NCBI GenBank assembly: GCA_041389565.1
Contig: JAWKRP010000003.1
Location: 186,001 to 250,000, forward strand
DNA from: JACKEQ01 sp041389565
GTDB lineage: Bacteria; Myxococcota_A; UBA796; GCA-2862545
Direction: 5' to 3'
Length of the DNA: 64,000 nt
Shown here piece after piece: positions 1-8,104 of the stretch. Within the stretch, counting starts at the first letter, position 1; every line of letters begins with the position of its first letter. The notes beneath the pieces are model-generated. The model was not told the DNA's origin and did not search any database. It saw nothing but the letters and a program-made list of their open reading frames with translations. The position numbers were made by a program, and so were the translations under genes.

Positions 1-1
1 C

Positions 2-286
2 GGGGAGGCGCGGATCAGCCCGCGCCTGCTCGAAGGCCGCGTGATCTTCGAGGATGGCCAGGGCAAGCAGTTCAAGGAGGTGCCCGCGGCCGTGGTGTTC
101 CGCAAGATCACCGCGGTGCGCGAGAAGCTGCGGGTGCTCGAGCAGCGCGTGAACAACCACGGCGCGCTGTCGGCATCCGACAAGGTCGAGCTGCAGGCGT
201 ACGTCACGCGCGCCTACGGCTCGCTCACCACCTTCAACTTCATGTTCCGCGACGAAGACGACAAGTTCCGCGGCAGCTCAGACTGA
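2..286 (+). CDS. Hypothetical protein, 3' part of a gene cut by the window edge
   Basis: The reading frame is open from base 2, so the true start lies upstream of the window; a GTG at 41 is an internal possibility only. About 94 C-terminal residues are visible. They are charged and predicted mostly helical, with residues such as KITAVREKLRVLEQRV suggesting a short coiled coil. No signal peptide, metal-binding motif or known domain is recognised. The stop lies inside the 3' end of the convergent M28 peptidase gene, giving a tail-to-tail overlap of about 47 bases. Function unknown. Confidence 0.6.
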   Translation, partial: GEARISPRLLEGRVIFEDGQGKQFKEVPAAVVFRKITAVREKLRVLEQRVNNHGALSASDKVELQAYVTRAYGSLTTFNFMFRDEDDKFRGSSD

Positions 287-1247
287 TCAGCACGAGGGCC
301 CATGCCCACAGGCCCGACAGGCGGGTGTGGGCGCAGGCCCTCCGCGTGTCGGGCTCGAGCGGCCCCGCGAGCTCCGAGACGGCCGCGCCGACGAGCGAGG
401 TGGTGTCGGCCACGAAGCCCGGATCGACCACGTCGAGCGTGTCTCCGGGCGTGTGGTAGGTGGGCGGCTGCGGGAAGGTGCCGATGTGCAGGGCCGGATA
501 CCCGGCCTCGAGGAAGGGCCCGTGATCGCTGCGGGCGGGCCCGATGAGCGCGGCGTCGACGGCGTCGAAGCGCTGCACGGTCTCGAGCGGCAGCAGGGCC
601 ATGCTCGCTTCGAGGGCCTGCACCGCGAAGTCGGTGTCGGGACCGGCGCTGGCGAACAGCCACCCCGCTCCACCCGCGTTGTACCCGACCGGATCGAGGG
701 ACAGCATCACGTGGACCCCGCGGGTGCGGTGCGCGACGTGGTCTTCGCTGCCGAGCAGGCCCTCCTCCTCGGCGTCGAACAGGACGAGCTCGATGTCTCG
801 CTCGTGGCCCGGGCCCGTGGACAGGAGCCGAGCGAGCTCGAGGATGGCTGCGCAGCCGCTCGCGTCGTCGTCGGCGCCGGGCGCCGTGGACCCGGTGGGC
901 GACCAGGTGTCCCCGAGGGAGGCCGTGCTGTCGTAGTGGGCGGACACGACGATGGGATCGAGCGTGGGATTCGAGCCCGGCACGACCGCGACGAGGTTCG
1001 CGAGCCCGTCTTCGCCCTCGGCCCGGAAGGGCTCTTCGCGGGTGCGCAGCCCGGGGATGCGGCGCAGACGGGCCCACAGGTAGGCCCGCGCCAGGGCGTG
1101 GTGCTCGTGGTGGATGTTCCGGGACGCGATCGACGTGCCGTTCACGGGCGTGCGGCCCGTGAGGTCTTCGAGGAACGCCCACTGGAGGTCGCGGTCGACG
1201 TCGGCCACCCAGTCGGTGGCCCAGCACGGGAGCGCGAGCAGGATCAT
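240..1247 (-). CDS. M28 family zinc aminopeptidase, exported
   Basis: A 335-residue protein with the metal-ligand set of M28 di-zinc exopeptidases: HYD (H104, D106), GADDDASG (D126-128), the catalytic/bridging glutamates in DAEEEG (E160-162), D185 in DPVGYN, and the last zinc His in TYHTPGDT (about H265). The N-terminus (MILLALPCWA) resembles a short signal sequence, so it probably acts in the envelope or outside the cell, removing N-terminal amino acids from peptides. A hydrophobic stretch near the C-terminus (about residues 313-322) may be a membrane segment or a read-out past the domain. The ATG overlaps the stop of the upstream FAD oxidoreductase (ATGA), so it is the third gene of a minus-strand operon. 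Substrate unknown. Confidence 0.85.
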   Translation of the reverse strand: MILLALPCWATDWVADVDRDLQWAFLEDLTGRTPVNGTSIASRNIHHEHHALARAYLWARLRRIPGLRTREEPFRAEGEDGLANLVAVVPGSNPTLDPIVVSAHYDSTASLGDTWSPTGSTAPGADDDASGCAAILELARLLSTGPGHERDIELVLFDAEEEGLLGSEDHVAHRTRGVHVMLSLDPVGYNAGGAGWLFASAGPDTDFAVQALEASMALLPLETVQRFDAVDAALIGPARSDHGPFLEAGYPALHIGTFPQPPTYHTPGDTLDVVDPGFVADTTSLVGAAVSELAGPLEPDTRRACAHTRLSGLWAWALVLISLSCRGTCRLRRGT

Positions 1248-2389
1248 CCGGCGTAGCGCTCGAGGTCGGAGCGCGCGGGCTCGAGCGTGTGCGAGAAGGA
1301 GCGCCCGGGCGCCACGGCGGGCAGATCGAGCCAGGTGGGGGGCGCGCCCGTCAGGAACCCCGCGACCGCCTCTCCGGCGGCGAAGCTGCACGTGACGCCG
1401 AACCCGCCGAGCCCCGTGGCCCACACGAGGCCCTCGAGCTCCGGATCCGGACCGAGCAGCGGCCGCCGGTCGGGCGTGAACGTGCGGAGGCCCGTCCACC
1501 CGCCCACGAAGCGGACATCGGCGAGGGTCGGCAGGTGCACGGCGAGCTTCGCGGCGGCGAGGGCGCGGTACAGCGGGTCGACCGGGCCTGCGCTGCCCGG
1601 CTCGGGACGCGGCTCCACGTGGGCCTCGTCGCACGGGGACACGAGCCAGCCGCCCCCTTCGGGCCGCGCGTACACGCCGGCGTCGTCGAACCACATCCAC
1701 GGGTGGTCGGCCCGGGAGAGCCCGTGGGGCGCGGTGTGCAGCAGGTGCCGGGCGAGCGGGACGAGCGGCCGATCGAGCCCGTGTGCACGGGCCAGCGCGC
1801 TGCTCCAGGCCCCCGTGGCGAGCACGACGGTGTCGGCGTGGACGGGCCCCGTGGAGGTCTGCACGCCCGTGACCCGGCCCGCGTGCTGGAGCAGCCCGAC
1901 CACCCGTACCCCGAGGTCGAGGCGGGCACCCTGTGCGCGGGCCCCGCTGAAGAAGGCCGCGTTCAGGTGGTGGGCGTCGAGCAGGGCTTCGTCGGGCACG
2001 TGGAAGGCCCGGGAATGACGGGCTCCTCGCAGGGTGGGCAGCGGGATCGCGCCGCTGACGTCGTCGACCTGCACACCCCGGCTGCGCAGGTCCGCCACCG
2101 CGTCGTCGAAGGCCGTGGGGTCGTCCTCCAGCAGCAGGATCCCGCCCGTCCGCCGGATGCCCTCGGCGAACGCCGGGGGAGGCGAAGCGAGCCACTCGCC
2201 GGCCCGGCACGCGAGCTGACGCTCCACGCGGTCGTGGGCGAGACGACGCTGCATCCCGGCGTTCTGCGCGGTCGCTTCGGTCCCGATCTGATCGGCCTGA
2301 TCGAGCAGGCGCACCGATCGCGTGCCCGCGAGGTGCCAGGCGGTCGACGTGCCAGCGAGGCCGGCGCCCACGATGAGAACGTCGTCCAC
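1244..2389 (-). CDS. FAD-dependent amino-acid/amine oxidoreductase (DAO family)
   Basis: A 381-residue protein with an N-terminal Rossmann FAD motif VLIVGAGLAG and a DAO-type C-terminal FAD contact (ATGLGGFGVTCSFAAGEAV). This is the layout of glycine oxidase, sarcosine oxidase and D-amino acid dehydrogenase. It should oxidise a small amine or amino acid; the substrate cannot be read from sequence. No signal peptide is seen, so it is probably cytoplasmic. The start is GTG. It follows the M50 protease gene by 26 bases and overlaps the M28 peptidase start by four bases, suggesting one transcript that pairs peptide breakdown with amino-acid oxidation. That link is inference. Confidence 0.8.
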   Translation of the reverse strand: MDDVLIVGAGLAGTSTAWHLAGTRSVRLLDQADQIGTEATAQNAGMQRRLAHDRVERQLACRAGEWLASPPPAFAEGIRRTGGILLLEDDPTAFDDAVADLRSRGVQVDDVSGAIPLPTLRGARHSRAFHVPDEALLDAHHLNAAFFSGARAQGARLDLGVRVVGLLQHAGRVTGVQTSTGPVHADTVVLATGAWSSALARAHGLDRPLVPLARHLLHTAPHGLSRADHPWMWFDDAGVYARPEGGGWLVSPCDEAHVEPRPEPGSAGPVDPLYRALAAAKLAVHLPTLADVRFVGGWTGLRTFTPDRRPLLGPDPELEGLVWATGLGGFGVTCSFAAGEAVAGFLTGAPPTWLDLPAVAPGRSFSHTLEPARSDLERYAG

Positions 2390-2415
2390 GCTCCCTCCGC
2401 GTGCGCACTAACCCG

Positions 2416-3099
2416 TCAGGTGAACCGGAAGTGGCGGTATCCGGCGGAGTCGCGGGCGTACGCCCACTCCCACACGAGCCGGCGGCGCTCGCTCGCGATG
2501 GCGACGTGGAGGAAGCCGCTCACGAGGATCAGGCCGGGCGAGAACGTGACGATGCCGATCGCCAGGAAGGCCCAGGCGAAGGCCTTGCCGATGCGCATGG
2601 CGAGATCGCTCGCGCGGAACCAGCCCATCCGCGTCGCCAGCGCCGCGCGGAGCACGCGGCCTCCGTCCATCGGGAAGGCGGGGATGAGGTTGAACAGGCC
2701 CATCATGAGGTTCAGCGCGGCCACGGTGAGCAGCACTCGCCACCCGAGCGCGCCCCACAGCAGGGCGCCTGCGAGGAACAGCGCGCCGTTCACGGCCGGA
2801 CCCGCGATGGCGATCACGAGCTCCTGCCGCGCAGAGCGGGGCATCCCGGTGATCGAGGCGATGCCGCCGAACGGGTAGAGCGTGATGTTGTCGGTGCCGA
2901 TGCCGTAGTGCCGTGCAGCGAGCGCGTGGCCGAGCTCGTGGAGGAGCACGGACGTGAACAGGGCCACGCCGACCACGACGGTGGTGACGAAGGCCGAGAC
3001 GCCCCCCGTGAGCAGGGCCCAGCCGGCGAACCCGGCGAACAGGGCCAGGAAGGACCAGTGGAGGCGGATCGGGATTCCGGCGAGGTTCATGAAGTGCAT
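2416..3099 (-). CDS. Site-2 protease family (M50) membrane metalloprotease
   Basis: A 227-residue integral membrane protein with HELGH (residues 54-58) in one membrane helix and NLIPAFPMDGGRVLR (third zinc ligand D144) in another. This is the signature of M50 intramembrane zinc proteases. It lacks the PDZ and CBS domains of larger members, so it belongs to the short rhomboid-like SpoIVFB/S2P group. The start at 3099 is chosen because an AGGAAAG ribosome site lies about six bases upstream; an ATG at 3090 is an alternative. First gene of the minus-strand trio with the FAD oxidoreductase and M28 peptidase. Such proteases often release regulators by cleaving membrane proteins, but no partner is evident here. 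Confidence 0.85.
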   Translation of the reverse strand: MHFMNLAGIPIRLHWSFLALFAGFAGWALLTGGVSAFVTTVVVGVALFTSVLLHELGHALAARHYGIGTDNITLYPFGGIASITGMPRSARQELVIAIAGPAVNGALFLAGALLWGALGWRVLLTVAALNLMMGLFNLIPAFPMDGGRVLRAALATRMGWFRASDLAMRIGKAFAWAFLAIGIVTFSPGLILVSGFLHVAIASERRRLVWEWAYARDSAGYRHFRFT

Positions 3100-3203
3100 G
3101 GCGGCTTTCCTGAGCGTAACGTGAACACCGGCCGACCTGCTGGGTGTCCTGAAATGTCCCGAGACCGGGAGCGAGACCGGGAGGGGCGGGGTAGACACGG
3201 CTC

Positions 3204-4199
3204 ATGTCGGCCCTGCGCCAGCTCGCATCGCGCCTGTGGTACCTGCCCGATGCGGAGGAGCCCGTCCTGCCGAGCGGTTCGGGGCGTCCGCTCGCGCGTG
3301 GCGAGCGCTTCACGGTGGTGTCGTGGAACGTCCAGTTCTGCGCGGGCCGGAACCACTGGTTCTTCTACGATGGCGGGCCCGACGTGCATGCCTCGCCCGC
3401 CGAGGTCGAAGACACGCTCGCTGGTGTGATCGCGCTGCTCCGTTCCCAGGAGGCCGACCTCGTGCTGCTCCAGGAGGTCGATGTCGCGAGCCGCCGCACG
3501 GGGTTCGTCGACCAGCACGGCGCGATCGCACGCGCGCTGGGCCTGCCGTGCGTCGCGAGCACGCCGTACTTCAAGGTGCCGTTCGTGCCGGTTCCGCCGG
3601 CCAGCCCCCTGGGGCCGGTCGACACCCACCTCACCGTCTACAGCCGCTTCCAGCTCGATCCGGGTGTGCGCGTCGCGCTCTCGCGCCTCGACGAGCCGGT
3701 CTGGCGGCGCCTGTTCAACCTGCGTCGCGCGCTGCTCCACCTGCCGATGCCCCTCGACGACGGCACGCACGCGCACCTGTTCCACACGCACCTGTCGGCA
3801 TTCTCGCGGGGCGACGGCACGCTCGCCAAGCAGGTGGGCACGGTGGGCGACCGGATGCGGGCGACGACGGGTCCCGCGCTGCTGGCCGGAGACCTGAACA
3901 GCCTGCCGCCGGGTGACGAGCCCGCGCGGCTCGGGTTCGCGTCGATCCTGTACGCCGACGCGCGGAGCCCGATCCGGCCTTTGTGGGACGAGCTCGATGT
4001 GCTGTTCCCACCGCTCGATGCCGAGGGGCGCGCCGGATCCGACGGGTACTCCTACGTGCCGTGGGGCGCGAACCGCGCGGATCGCACCATCGACTACGCG
4101 TTCGGGAGGGAGGTCGTGGTCCACGCGGCCGAAGCGCTCACGGAGGGGGCCCGCTGGTCGGACCATCTGCCGGTGCGGCTCGAGCTGTCTCTTCGCTGA
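3204..4199 (+). CDS. Endonuclease/exonuclease/phosphatase (EEP) fold hydrolase
   Basis: A 331-residue protein with the EEP motifs in order: SWNVQ (metal-binding Asn42), LLQEVD (catalytic Glu), FHTHL, LAGDLNS (Asp and Asn), RTIDYAF and the final SDHLPV with the catalytic His. The family includes DNase I-like nucleases, phosphatases and sphingomyelinases. Motifs alone do not choose between nucleic acid, lipid and sugar-phosphate substrates. No signal peptide is evident. It is divergent from the M50 operon with about 100 bases between them. That gap contains a GACCGGGAGC element that recurs before two other genes in the window. Confidence 0.8.
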   Translation: MSALRQLASRLWYLPDAEEPVLPSGSGRPLARGERFTVVSWNVQFCAGRNHWFFYDGGPDVHASPAEVEDTLAGVIALLRSQEADLVLLQEVDVASRRTGFVDQHGAIARALGLPCVASTPYFKVPFVPVPPASPLGPVDTHLTVYSRFQLDPGVRVALSRLDEPVWRRLFNLRRALLHLPMPLDDGTHAHLFHTHLSAFSRGDGTLAKQVGTVGDRMRATTGPALLAGDLNSLPPGDEPARLGFASILYADARSPIRPLWDELDVLFPPLDAEGRAGSDGYSYVPWGANRADRTIDYAFGREVVVHAAEALTEGARWSDHLPVRLELSLR

Positions 4200-4264
4200 C
4201 TCCTCCCTGAAATCCCGCGACCGGGAGCCTTCAGCGAGCTGGCTCGCTGACTCCTCCCTGAAAT
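4194..4264. repeat. Two identical 20-bp direct repeats around a GACCGGGAGC element
   Basis: A 20-base sequence ending in CTCCTCCCTGAAAT occurs at 4194-4213 (overlapping the EEP stop codon) and again at 4245-4264. Between them, 4218-4235 reads CGACCGGGAGCCTTCAGC, which reappears exactly at 8105-8122 upstream of the amidase gene. A related piece lies at 3151-3172. TCCCG and CGGGA around the core can form a small hairpin. Role unknown; it may be a dispersed repeat or a regulatory element. Confidence 0.6.
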
Positions 4265-4267
4265 TCC

Positions 4268-4293
4268 AACGTTCCGGAGGGTAGGCTCGTCGT
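4268..4293 (+). promoter_or_regulatory. Candidate ECF-type promoter of the sigma operon
   Basis: AAC at 4268-4270 is followed after 17 bases by CGT at 4288-4290, the usual -35 AAC / -10 CGT geometry of ECF sigma promoters. The spacer begins GTTCCGGAGGG. A matching arrangement (AAC, 17 bases, CGT, with a CTCCGGGAGG spacer) is found at 8067-8090 before the amidase. It lies 25 bases before the sigma gene start, consistent with autoregulation. Inferred from pattern only. Confidence 0.4.
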
Positions 4294-4317
4294 ACGGGGT
4301 GAACGAACTCGAACCCC

Positions 4318-4878
4318 GTGAGTCGCGAGATGGCCCTGCCTGCACGAGATCCCGACACCGTCCTCGTCGATCCCCGCGTCGCTCGCGCGCTGGAGGGCGA
4401 TCTGCAGGCCTTCGAGGGCCTGTACCGCGACCATGTCGGCCGCATCCACGCGGTGGCGCGGCGGATGTGCGGCAGCGCGGCGTTCGCGGACGAGATGACG
4501 CAGGAGGTGTTCGTGCGGGCGTGGCGCAAGCTGCACCTGTTCCAGGGCAACGCGCGCTTCTCCACCTGGCTGCACCGCCTCGCCGTGAACGCGATCCTCG
4601 ACGGGATGCGCCGGGAGGCCCGGGTCGCCCTCCCAGAGGGCCAGGCCGGGGAGCCGGAGGTCGAGCCGCCGCCGAACGTGCGCTACCTGCACCAGGGTCG
4701 TATGGATCTGGAGCGTGCCATCGCGGCGCTCCCGACGAAGGCCCGCCAGGTGTTCGTGCTGCACGACGTGGAAGGGTTCAAGCACGAAGAGATCGCCGAG
4801 ATGATGGGCATCACGGCGGGTACGGCGCGCGGGCAGCTCCACCGCGCGCGCCAGCTCCTGCGAGAGGCACTCTCATGA
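4318..4878 (+). CDS. ECF sigma-70 family RNA polymerase sigma factor
   Basis: A 186-residue protein with region 2 (about residues 25-100: FEGLYRDHVGRIHAVARRM, ADEMTQEVFVRAW, FSTWLHRLAVNAILD) and region 4 (about 130-182: ALPTKARQVFVLHDVEGFKHEEIAEMMG, then GTARGQLHRAR). There is no region 1.1 or 3. The start is GTG at 4318; ATG at 4330 is an alternative. Its TGA overlaps the ATG of the anti-sigma gene (ATGA), and the DUF4097/AgmX gene follows with a one-base overlap. It should direct transcription of an envelope-related regulon. Confidence 0.9.
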   Translation: MSREMALPARDPDTVLVDPRVARALEGDLQAFEGLYRDHVGRIHAVARRMCGSAAFADEMTQEVFVRAWRKLHLFQGNARFSTWLHRLAVNAILDGMRREARVALPEGQAGEPEVEPPPNVRYLHQGRMDLERAIAALPTKARQVFVLHDVEGFKHEEIAEMMGITAGTARGQLHRARQLLREALS

Positions 4879-5435
4879 CGACGCACGACGACGACGACGC
4901 GATCCCGGCCGATCTGGCCGGGCTCCTCGCAGATCTGCCCCGTGAGATCGAGCCGTCCGAAGACCTGTGGGAGGGTGTGCGGAGGGAGATCGAGCCGGTG
5001 CCGGTGTCGCTGGGTCGGGCACCGAACCGGGTCCATCCGGGGGCCTGGCTGGTGGCCGGGCTCGTGGCGGCGGCTGCGGTGGCGATGGTGACGGTCGCGA
5101 TCACGGGGCGTCCGGGCGACCGTCCTCGCATCGCCGAGGCCGCGCCGGCCGAAGCGGTCGAGCAGTGGGAGTCCGACGTGCGCCAGACCACCGACGAGCT
5201 CCTCGTGATGCTCGACGCCCGCCGGTCCGAGCTCGACCCCGAGGCGATCCGCGTCATCGAAGCGGCGCTCGCCGACATCGACTCCGCGATCGCCGACGTG
5301 CGTGGGGCGCTGCGCGACGATCCCGGGAACGATGTGCTCGAAGCGGCGCTCGCGGGCGTCTACCAGCGCAAGGTGCAGCTGCTGCGCTCGGTGGCGGCGC
5401 TCCCGAACACCACCGAGCCGGGTGTGGGCGGCTGA
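4875..5435 (+). CDS. Single-pass membrane anti-sigma factor
   Basis: A 186-residue protein. The acidic N-terminus contains LADLPREIEPSEDLWEGV, the motif typical of cytoplasmic anti-sigma domains of many proteobacterial ECF systems. A single transmembrane helix follows (about residues 58-76: WLVAGLVAAAAVAMVTVAI), then a periplasmic helical domain (about residues 90-180) rich in Glu and Ala that may form a coiled coil. No zinc-binding H..C..C motif is seen. Its start overlaps the sigma gene stop by four bases. It probably holds the sigma factor at the membrane until a periplasmic signal arrives; the signal is unknown. Confidence 0.75.
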   Translation: MTTHDDDDAIPADLAGLLADLPREIEPSEDLWEGVRREIEPVPVSLGRAPNRVHPGAWLVAGLVAAAAVAMVTVAITGRPGDRPRIAEAAPAEAVEQWESDVRQTTDELLVMLDARRSELDPEAIRVIEAALADIDSAIADVRGALRDDPGNDVLEAALAGVYQRKVQLLRSVAALPNTTEPGVGG

Positions 5436-7009
5436 TGCTCGCGCTCGTGATGGCGGCCCACGCGCTCGAGTGTGGGGAGGTGATCAACATGCAGGAGGCG
5501 GGCGTGCCTCCCGAGGAGATCGTGCGGCAGATGAACGTCGCCGGCACGCCGATCGACCGCGACTTCATCTCCTGCATCTCGGCGTGGGATGCCGGTCCTC
5601 AGCTGCTCGAAGCCGCGTGGAGGCTCGAGCGCTCGGCCACGTCGCGCGAGGTGAGGTTGCACTCGGAGCACGAGGTGCCGAAGGCCACGTGGGTGGAGCT
5701 CGATGTCACGTGTGGCTCCGTGGCGGTGGAAGGAGGCGAAGAGCGGCTGGTGATCGTGGACGGGAAGGGGGCCCCGGGGTCGCAGCTCGTCGCCGCCGCG
5801 AGCGGCGGAGGCCTGCGCTTCCACGTCGACGTCCAGGGTGGCCTCGACGCTGCGGACGTGGCGCAGCGCCCGCAGTTCACGCGGCAGGAGGCTCCGCAGC
5901 CCCCGACCGTCGAGCGGCCGTGTGCCGACCTGAAGGTGCAGGTGCCGCGCGAGACCAAGGTGGTGGTCAAGTCGACGCGCGCCGACGTGCGGGTGTGGTT
6001 CGTCGGCGGCCCCGTGGAGCTCACGAGCCACTTCGGGAACCTCGAGGTGGTGGGGAACACGCCCGAGATCGTGCTGAAGACGACCAGCGGGAACATCCGG
6101 TCCGACACGGGGGCGAAGCACGTCGACATCGAGACGGTGAGCGGCATGGTGGAGGTGAGCGCCGGTGAGGGCGCCCGCGTGGTCGCGACGAGCATCTCGG
6201 GCGCGATGTGGGTGTGGGGCGGGCCGATCCAGCGCCTCGACGTGAACTCGGTGTCCGGGGATCTCCGGCTGAACGCGGCGATGATGGACTCCGGCACCGC
6301 ATCGCTCCAGACGCACAAGGGCAGCATCGAAGCGCGCGTGCCGACGGGCGAGGTGGTGGTGTCGTCGCACGAGGGGTTCGTGAGCGGGCCGTCGAGGATG
6401 GTGCGGCCAGACGGTCCGACGCAGCGCGTGAACCGCACGCCCGCCAAGCCCCCGGATCGGTTCGGTGGGCTCGCGTTGCTCGGTCCCGAGACGTACGGCG
6501 TGTGGGCGAAGGACGTGCCGGAGCGGTGGTGGTTCCGGTCCGGGGCCGTGTTCTCCCGGTCGATCACGCGGAAGTCCGCGATCTTCACGCTGACCGCGAG
6601 CTCGTTCTCGGGCAACGTGCGGGTGGATGCCGCGGAGACGTTCCCGGCGCCGACCGGCCCGCTGATCGCCCAGCTGGAGGCCGTGCGCCCGCGCCTCGAC
6701 GCGTGCTCGGACGCCCAGCACCAGCGCACCCCGCAGTCGAGCGGTCACGCCGTCGTGTCGCTGCGGCTCGGATTCGAGGGTGAGGTGCTGGACGTGAAGG
6801 CCCCCGCGGTGTCGGCGAATCCGGCAGATCTGAGCGACGGCGCGTTCTCGTCGTGCCTGGTGCGCGCGCTCGAGAAGGTGCAGTTCGATCGCGGGGGTGG
6901 GGCGGAGGTCCGGTGGCCGGTCGCGTACCAGCCGCCCGTGCAGATCGTGCCGGTCCAGCCGGGCGCGCTGAACCCGATGGTCGAGATCCGCAAGCGCCCG
7001 CTGCGGTAG
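5435..7009 (+). CDS. DUF4097-like beta-helix protein with AgmX/PglI-type C-terminal domain
   Basis: A 524-residue protein with a short signal peptide (MLALVMAAHALECG). Residues about 175-310 are a ladder of short strands with repeated TSGN, VSGMVEV, ISGAMWV, VSGDLRL and HKGSIEA, the pattern of DUF4097/adhesin-like right-handed beta-helices. Residues about 420-500 (GHAVVSLRLGFEGEVLDVKA...FSSCLVRALEKVQFD) resemble the C-terminal domain of AgmX/PglI gliding-motility proteins and the TonB C-terminal fold. It overlaps the anti-sigma stop by one base (TGATG), making it the third gene of the sigma operon. Likely periplasmic; role unproven. Confidence 0.7.
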   Translation: MLALVMAAHALECGEVINMQEAGVPPEEIVRQMNVAGTPIDRDFISCISAWDAGPQLLEAAWRLERSATSREVRLHSEHEVPKATWVELDVTCGSVAVEGGEERLVIVDGKGAPGSQLVAAASGGGLRFHVDVQGGLDAADVAQRPQFTRQEAPQPPTVERPCADLKVQVPRETKVVVKSTRADVRVWFVGGPVELTSHFGNLEVVGNTPEIVLKTTSGNIRSDTGAKHVDIETVSGMVEVSAGEGARVVATSISGAMWVWGGPIQRLDVNSVSGDLRLNAAMMDSGTASLQTHKGSIEARVPTGEVVVSSHEGFVSGPSRMVRPDGPTQRVNRTPAKPPDRFGGLALLGPETYGVWAKDVPERWWFRSGAVFSRSITRKSAIFTLTASSFSGNVRVDAAETFPAPTGPLIAQLEAVRPRLDACSDAQHQRTPQSSGHAVVSLRLGFEGEVLDVKAPAVSANPADLSDGAFSSCLVRALEKVQFDRGGGAEVRWPVAYQPPVQIVPVQPGALNPMVEIRKRPLR

Positions 7010-7013
7010 CGGG

Positions 7014-7508
7014 TCAGCGCGGCCCGGGCGCCGGAACGGGCACGGGTACCGGCCGGGGTCGCGGAGAGGGCCGTGGCGACGGTCGTGGAGACGGCGATGG
7101 CGTGCGCGTCGTGCCGACGTCCGACGAGCGGGGGCTCGGTGCGGGCGCTTCCGTTCGCGACGGCTCCTCCTGCCCGGACTCCGGAGCGGGCGGGATCGGG
7201 GGCGAGCTGGCGGGCCGGAAGGACTCTGCGGATCCCCCGAGACCGGCCGGAGCCCACAGGGTGCTGAGGATCAGCAGGATCGTCGCTGCCGTCGCGAGCG
7301 CGAGCACGATCCAGGGCCACGGCACCTGGCGTTGTTCAGGCGGACCCTGGGCCACCCACGCCCCCACGGCGGCGTGCAGCGCGCGCTCCTGCGCCACGAT
7401 CGCGTCGGCGAGCGCCCGGCAGTCCGCGCAGTCGTGCGCGGCGAGGATCTCGGGGATCTCCGCGATCGACGCGGTGGACAGGGCTTCACGCACGGTCTCG
7501 CAGCTCAT
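7014..7508 (-). CDS. Zinc-finger-like anti-sigma factor with Pro/Arg-rich tail
   Basis: A 164-residue protein. An N-terminal cytoplasmic domain holds AAHDCADCRALADAIV, an H-x-C-x2-C cluster close to but not identical with the canonical ZAS H-x3-C-x2-C motif. One transmembrane helix follows (about 71-87: IVLALATAATILLILST). The C-terminal half is a low-complexity Pro/Ser/Arg tail ending in PRPVPVPVPAPGPR. The ATG overlaps the sigma gene stop (ATGA). It is therefore probably the regulator of the adjoining sigma factor. The tail lies on the periplasmic side if the usual topology holds. Confidence 0.7.
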   Translation of the reverse strand: MSCETVREALSTASIAEIPEILAAHDCADCRALADAIVAQERALHAAVGAWVAQGPPEQRQVPWPWIVLALATAATILLILSTLWAPAGLGGSAESFRPASSPPIPPAPESGQEEPSRTEAPAPSPRSSDVGTTRTPSPSPRPSPRPSPRPRPVPVPVPAPGPR

Positions 7509-8026
7509 CGGGACCTCACGAGCGCGGGGAGCTCGGTGTCGAGCAGGCGTGCCCGCAGCGCCTTCCTCGCCTGGTGCACGAGCACCCGCACCGTGCCGGG
7601 CTCGACCTCCATCCGGTCCGCCGCTTCGGACACGGTCAGTCCCTGGCGGTCCACGAGGTCGACCGCCTCGCGCTGGCGCGGCGACAGGGCGGCGAACGCA
7701 TCGAGCGCCTCGCGCGCGCCGCGGTGGAGATCGATCACGCGGTCCAGATCGGGCGTCGTGGAGCGCTCGACGGGTGCCGGGCGGCGCATGCGGGACTCCC
7801 GGGCGAGCAGGTCGCGGGCGGTGCTCCGGACGACCGTGCGCAGCCAGGCGAGCGGGTTCCGGGTGGGGTCGAGGGCCGTTCGGCTCGCTCGCAGCTTCAT
7901 CCAGGCCTCCTGACAGACGTCGTCCGCCGTCGAGAGATCGCCGCACTCGTACAGCGCCCACGCCTTGATCTCGGCCCAGTGGCGTCGACCGAGGGCCTCG
8001 GGAGAGGTGTCGTCGGAGGTGGTCAT
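7505..8026 (-). CDS. ECF sigma-70 family RNA polymerase sigma factor (second system)
   Basis: A 173-residue protein with region 2 (ADDVCQEAWMKL, NPLAWLRTVVRSTARDLLA) and region 4 (LSPRQREAVDLVDRQGLTVSEAADRM followed by GTVRVLVHQARKALRA). ATG at 8026 is chosen; ATG at 8035 (adding MGS) is possible and neither has a strong ribosome site. Its stop overlaps the zinc-finger-like anti-sigma gene. It reads away from the amidase gene, whose upstream region carries an ECF-like promoter and the GACCGGGAGC element shared with the first sigma operon. Confidence 0.88.
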   Translation of the reverse strand: MTTSDDTSPEALGRRHWAEIKAWALYECGDLSTADDVCQEAWMKLRASRTALDPTRNPLAWLRTVVRSTARDLLARESRMRRPAPVERSTTPDLDRVIDLHRGAREALDAFAALSPRQREAVDLVDRQGLTVSEAADRMEVEPGTVRVLVHQARKALRARLLDTELPALVRSR

Positions 8027-8066
8027 CGACCCCATACGAAGAGAGCCCGCACAGCGTTTAGCCCTG

Positions 8067-8090
8067 AACGCTCCGGGAGGTGCGGTCGTA
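8067..8090 (+). promoter_or_regulatory. Candidate ECF-type promoter before the amidase gene
   Basis: AAC at 8067-8069 and CGT at 8087-8089 are separated by 17 bases. The spacer (GCTCCGGGAGGTGCGGT) resembles that of the candidate promoter at 4268-4293. The amidase start lies about 60 bases downstream and the second ECF sigma gene is divergent, so either sigma factor could read it. Inferred from the match between the two sites. Confidence 0.35.
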
Positions 8091-8104
8091 CTCCGGCGAA
8101 TCCA

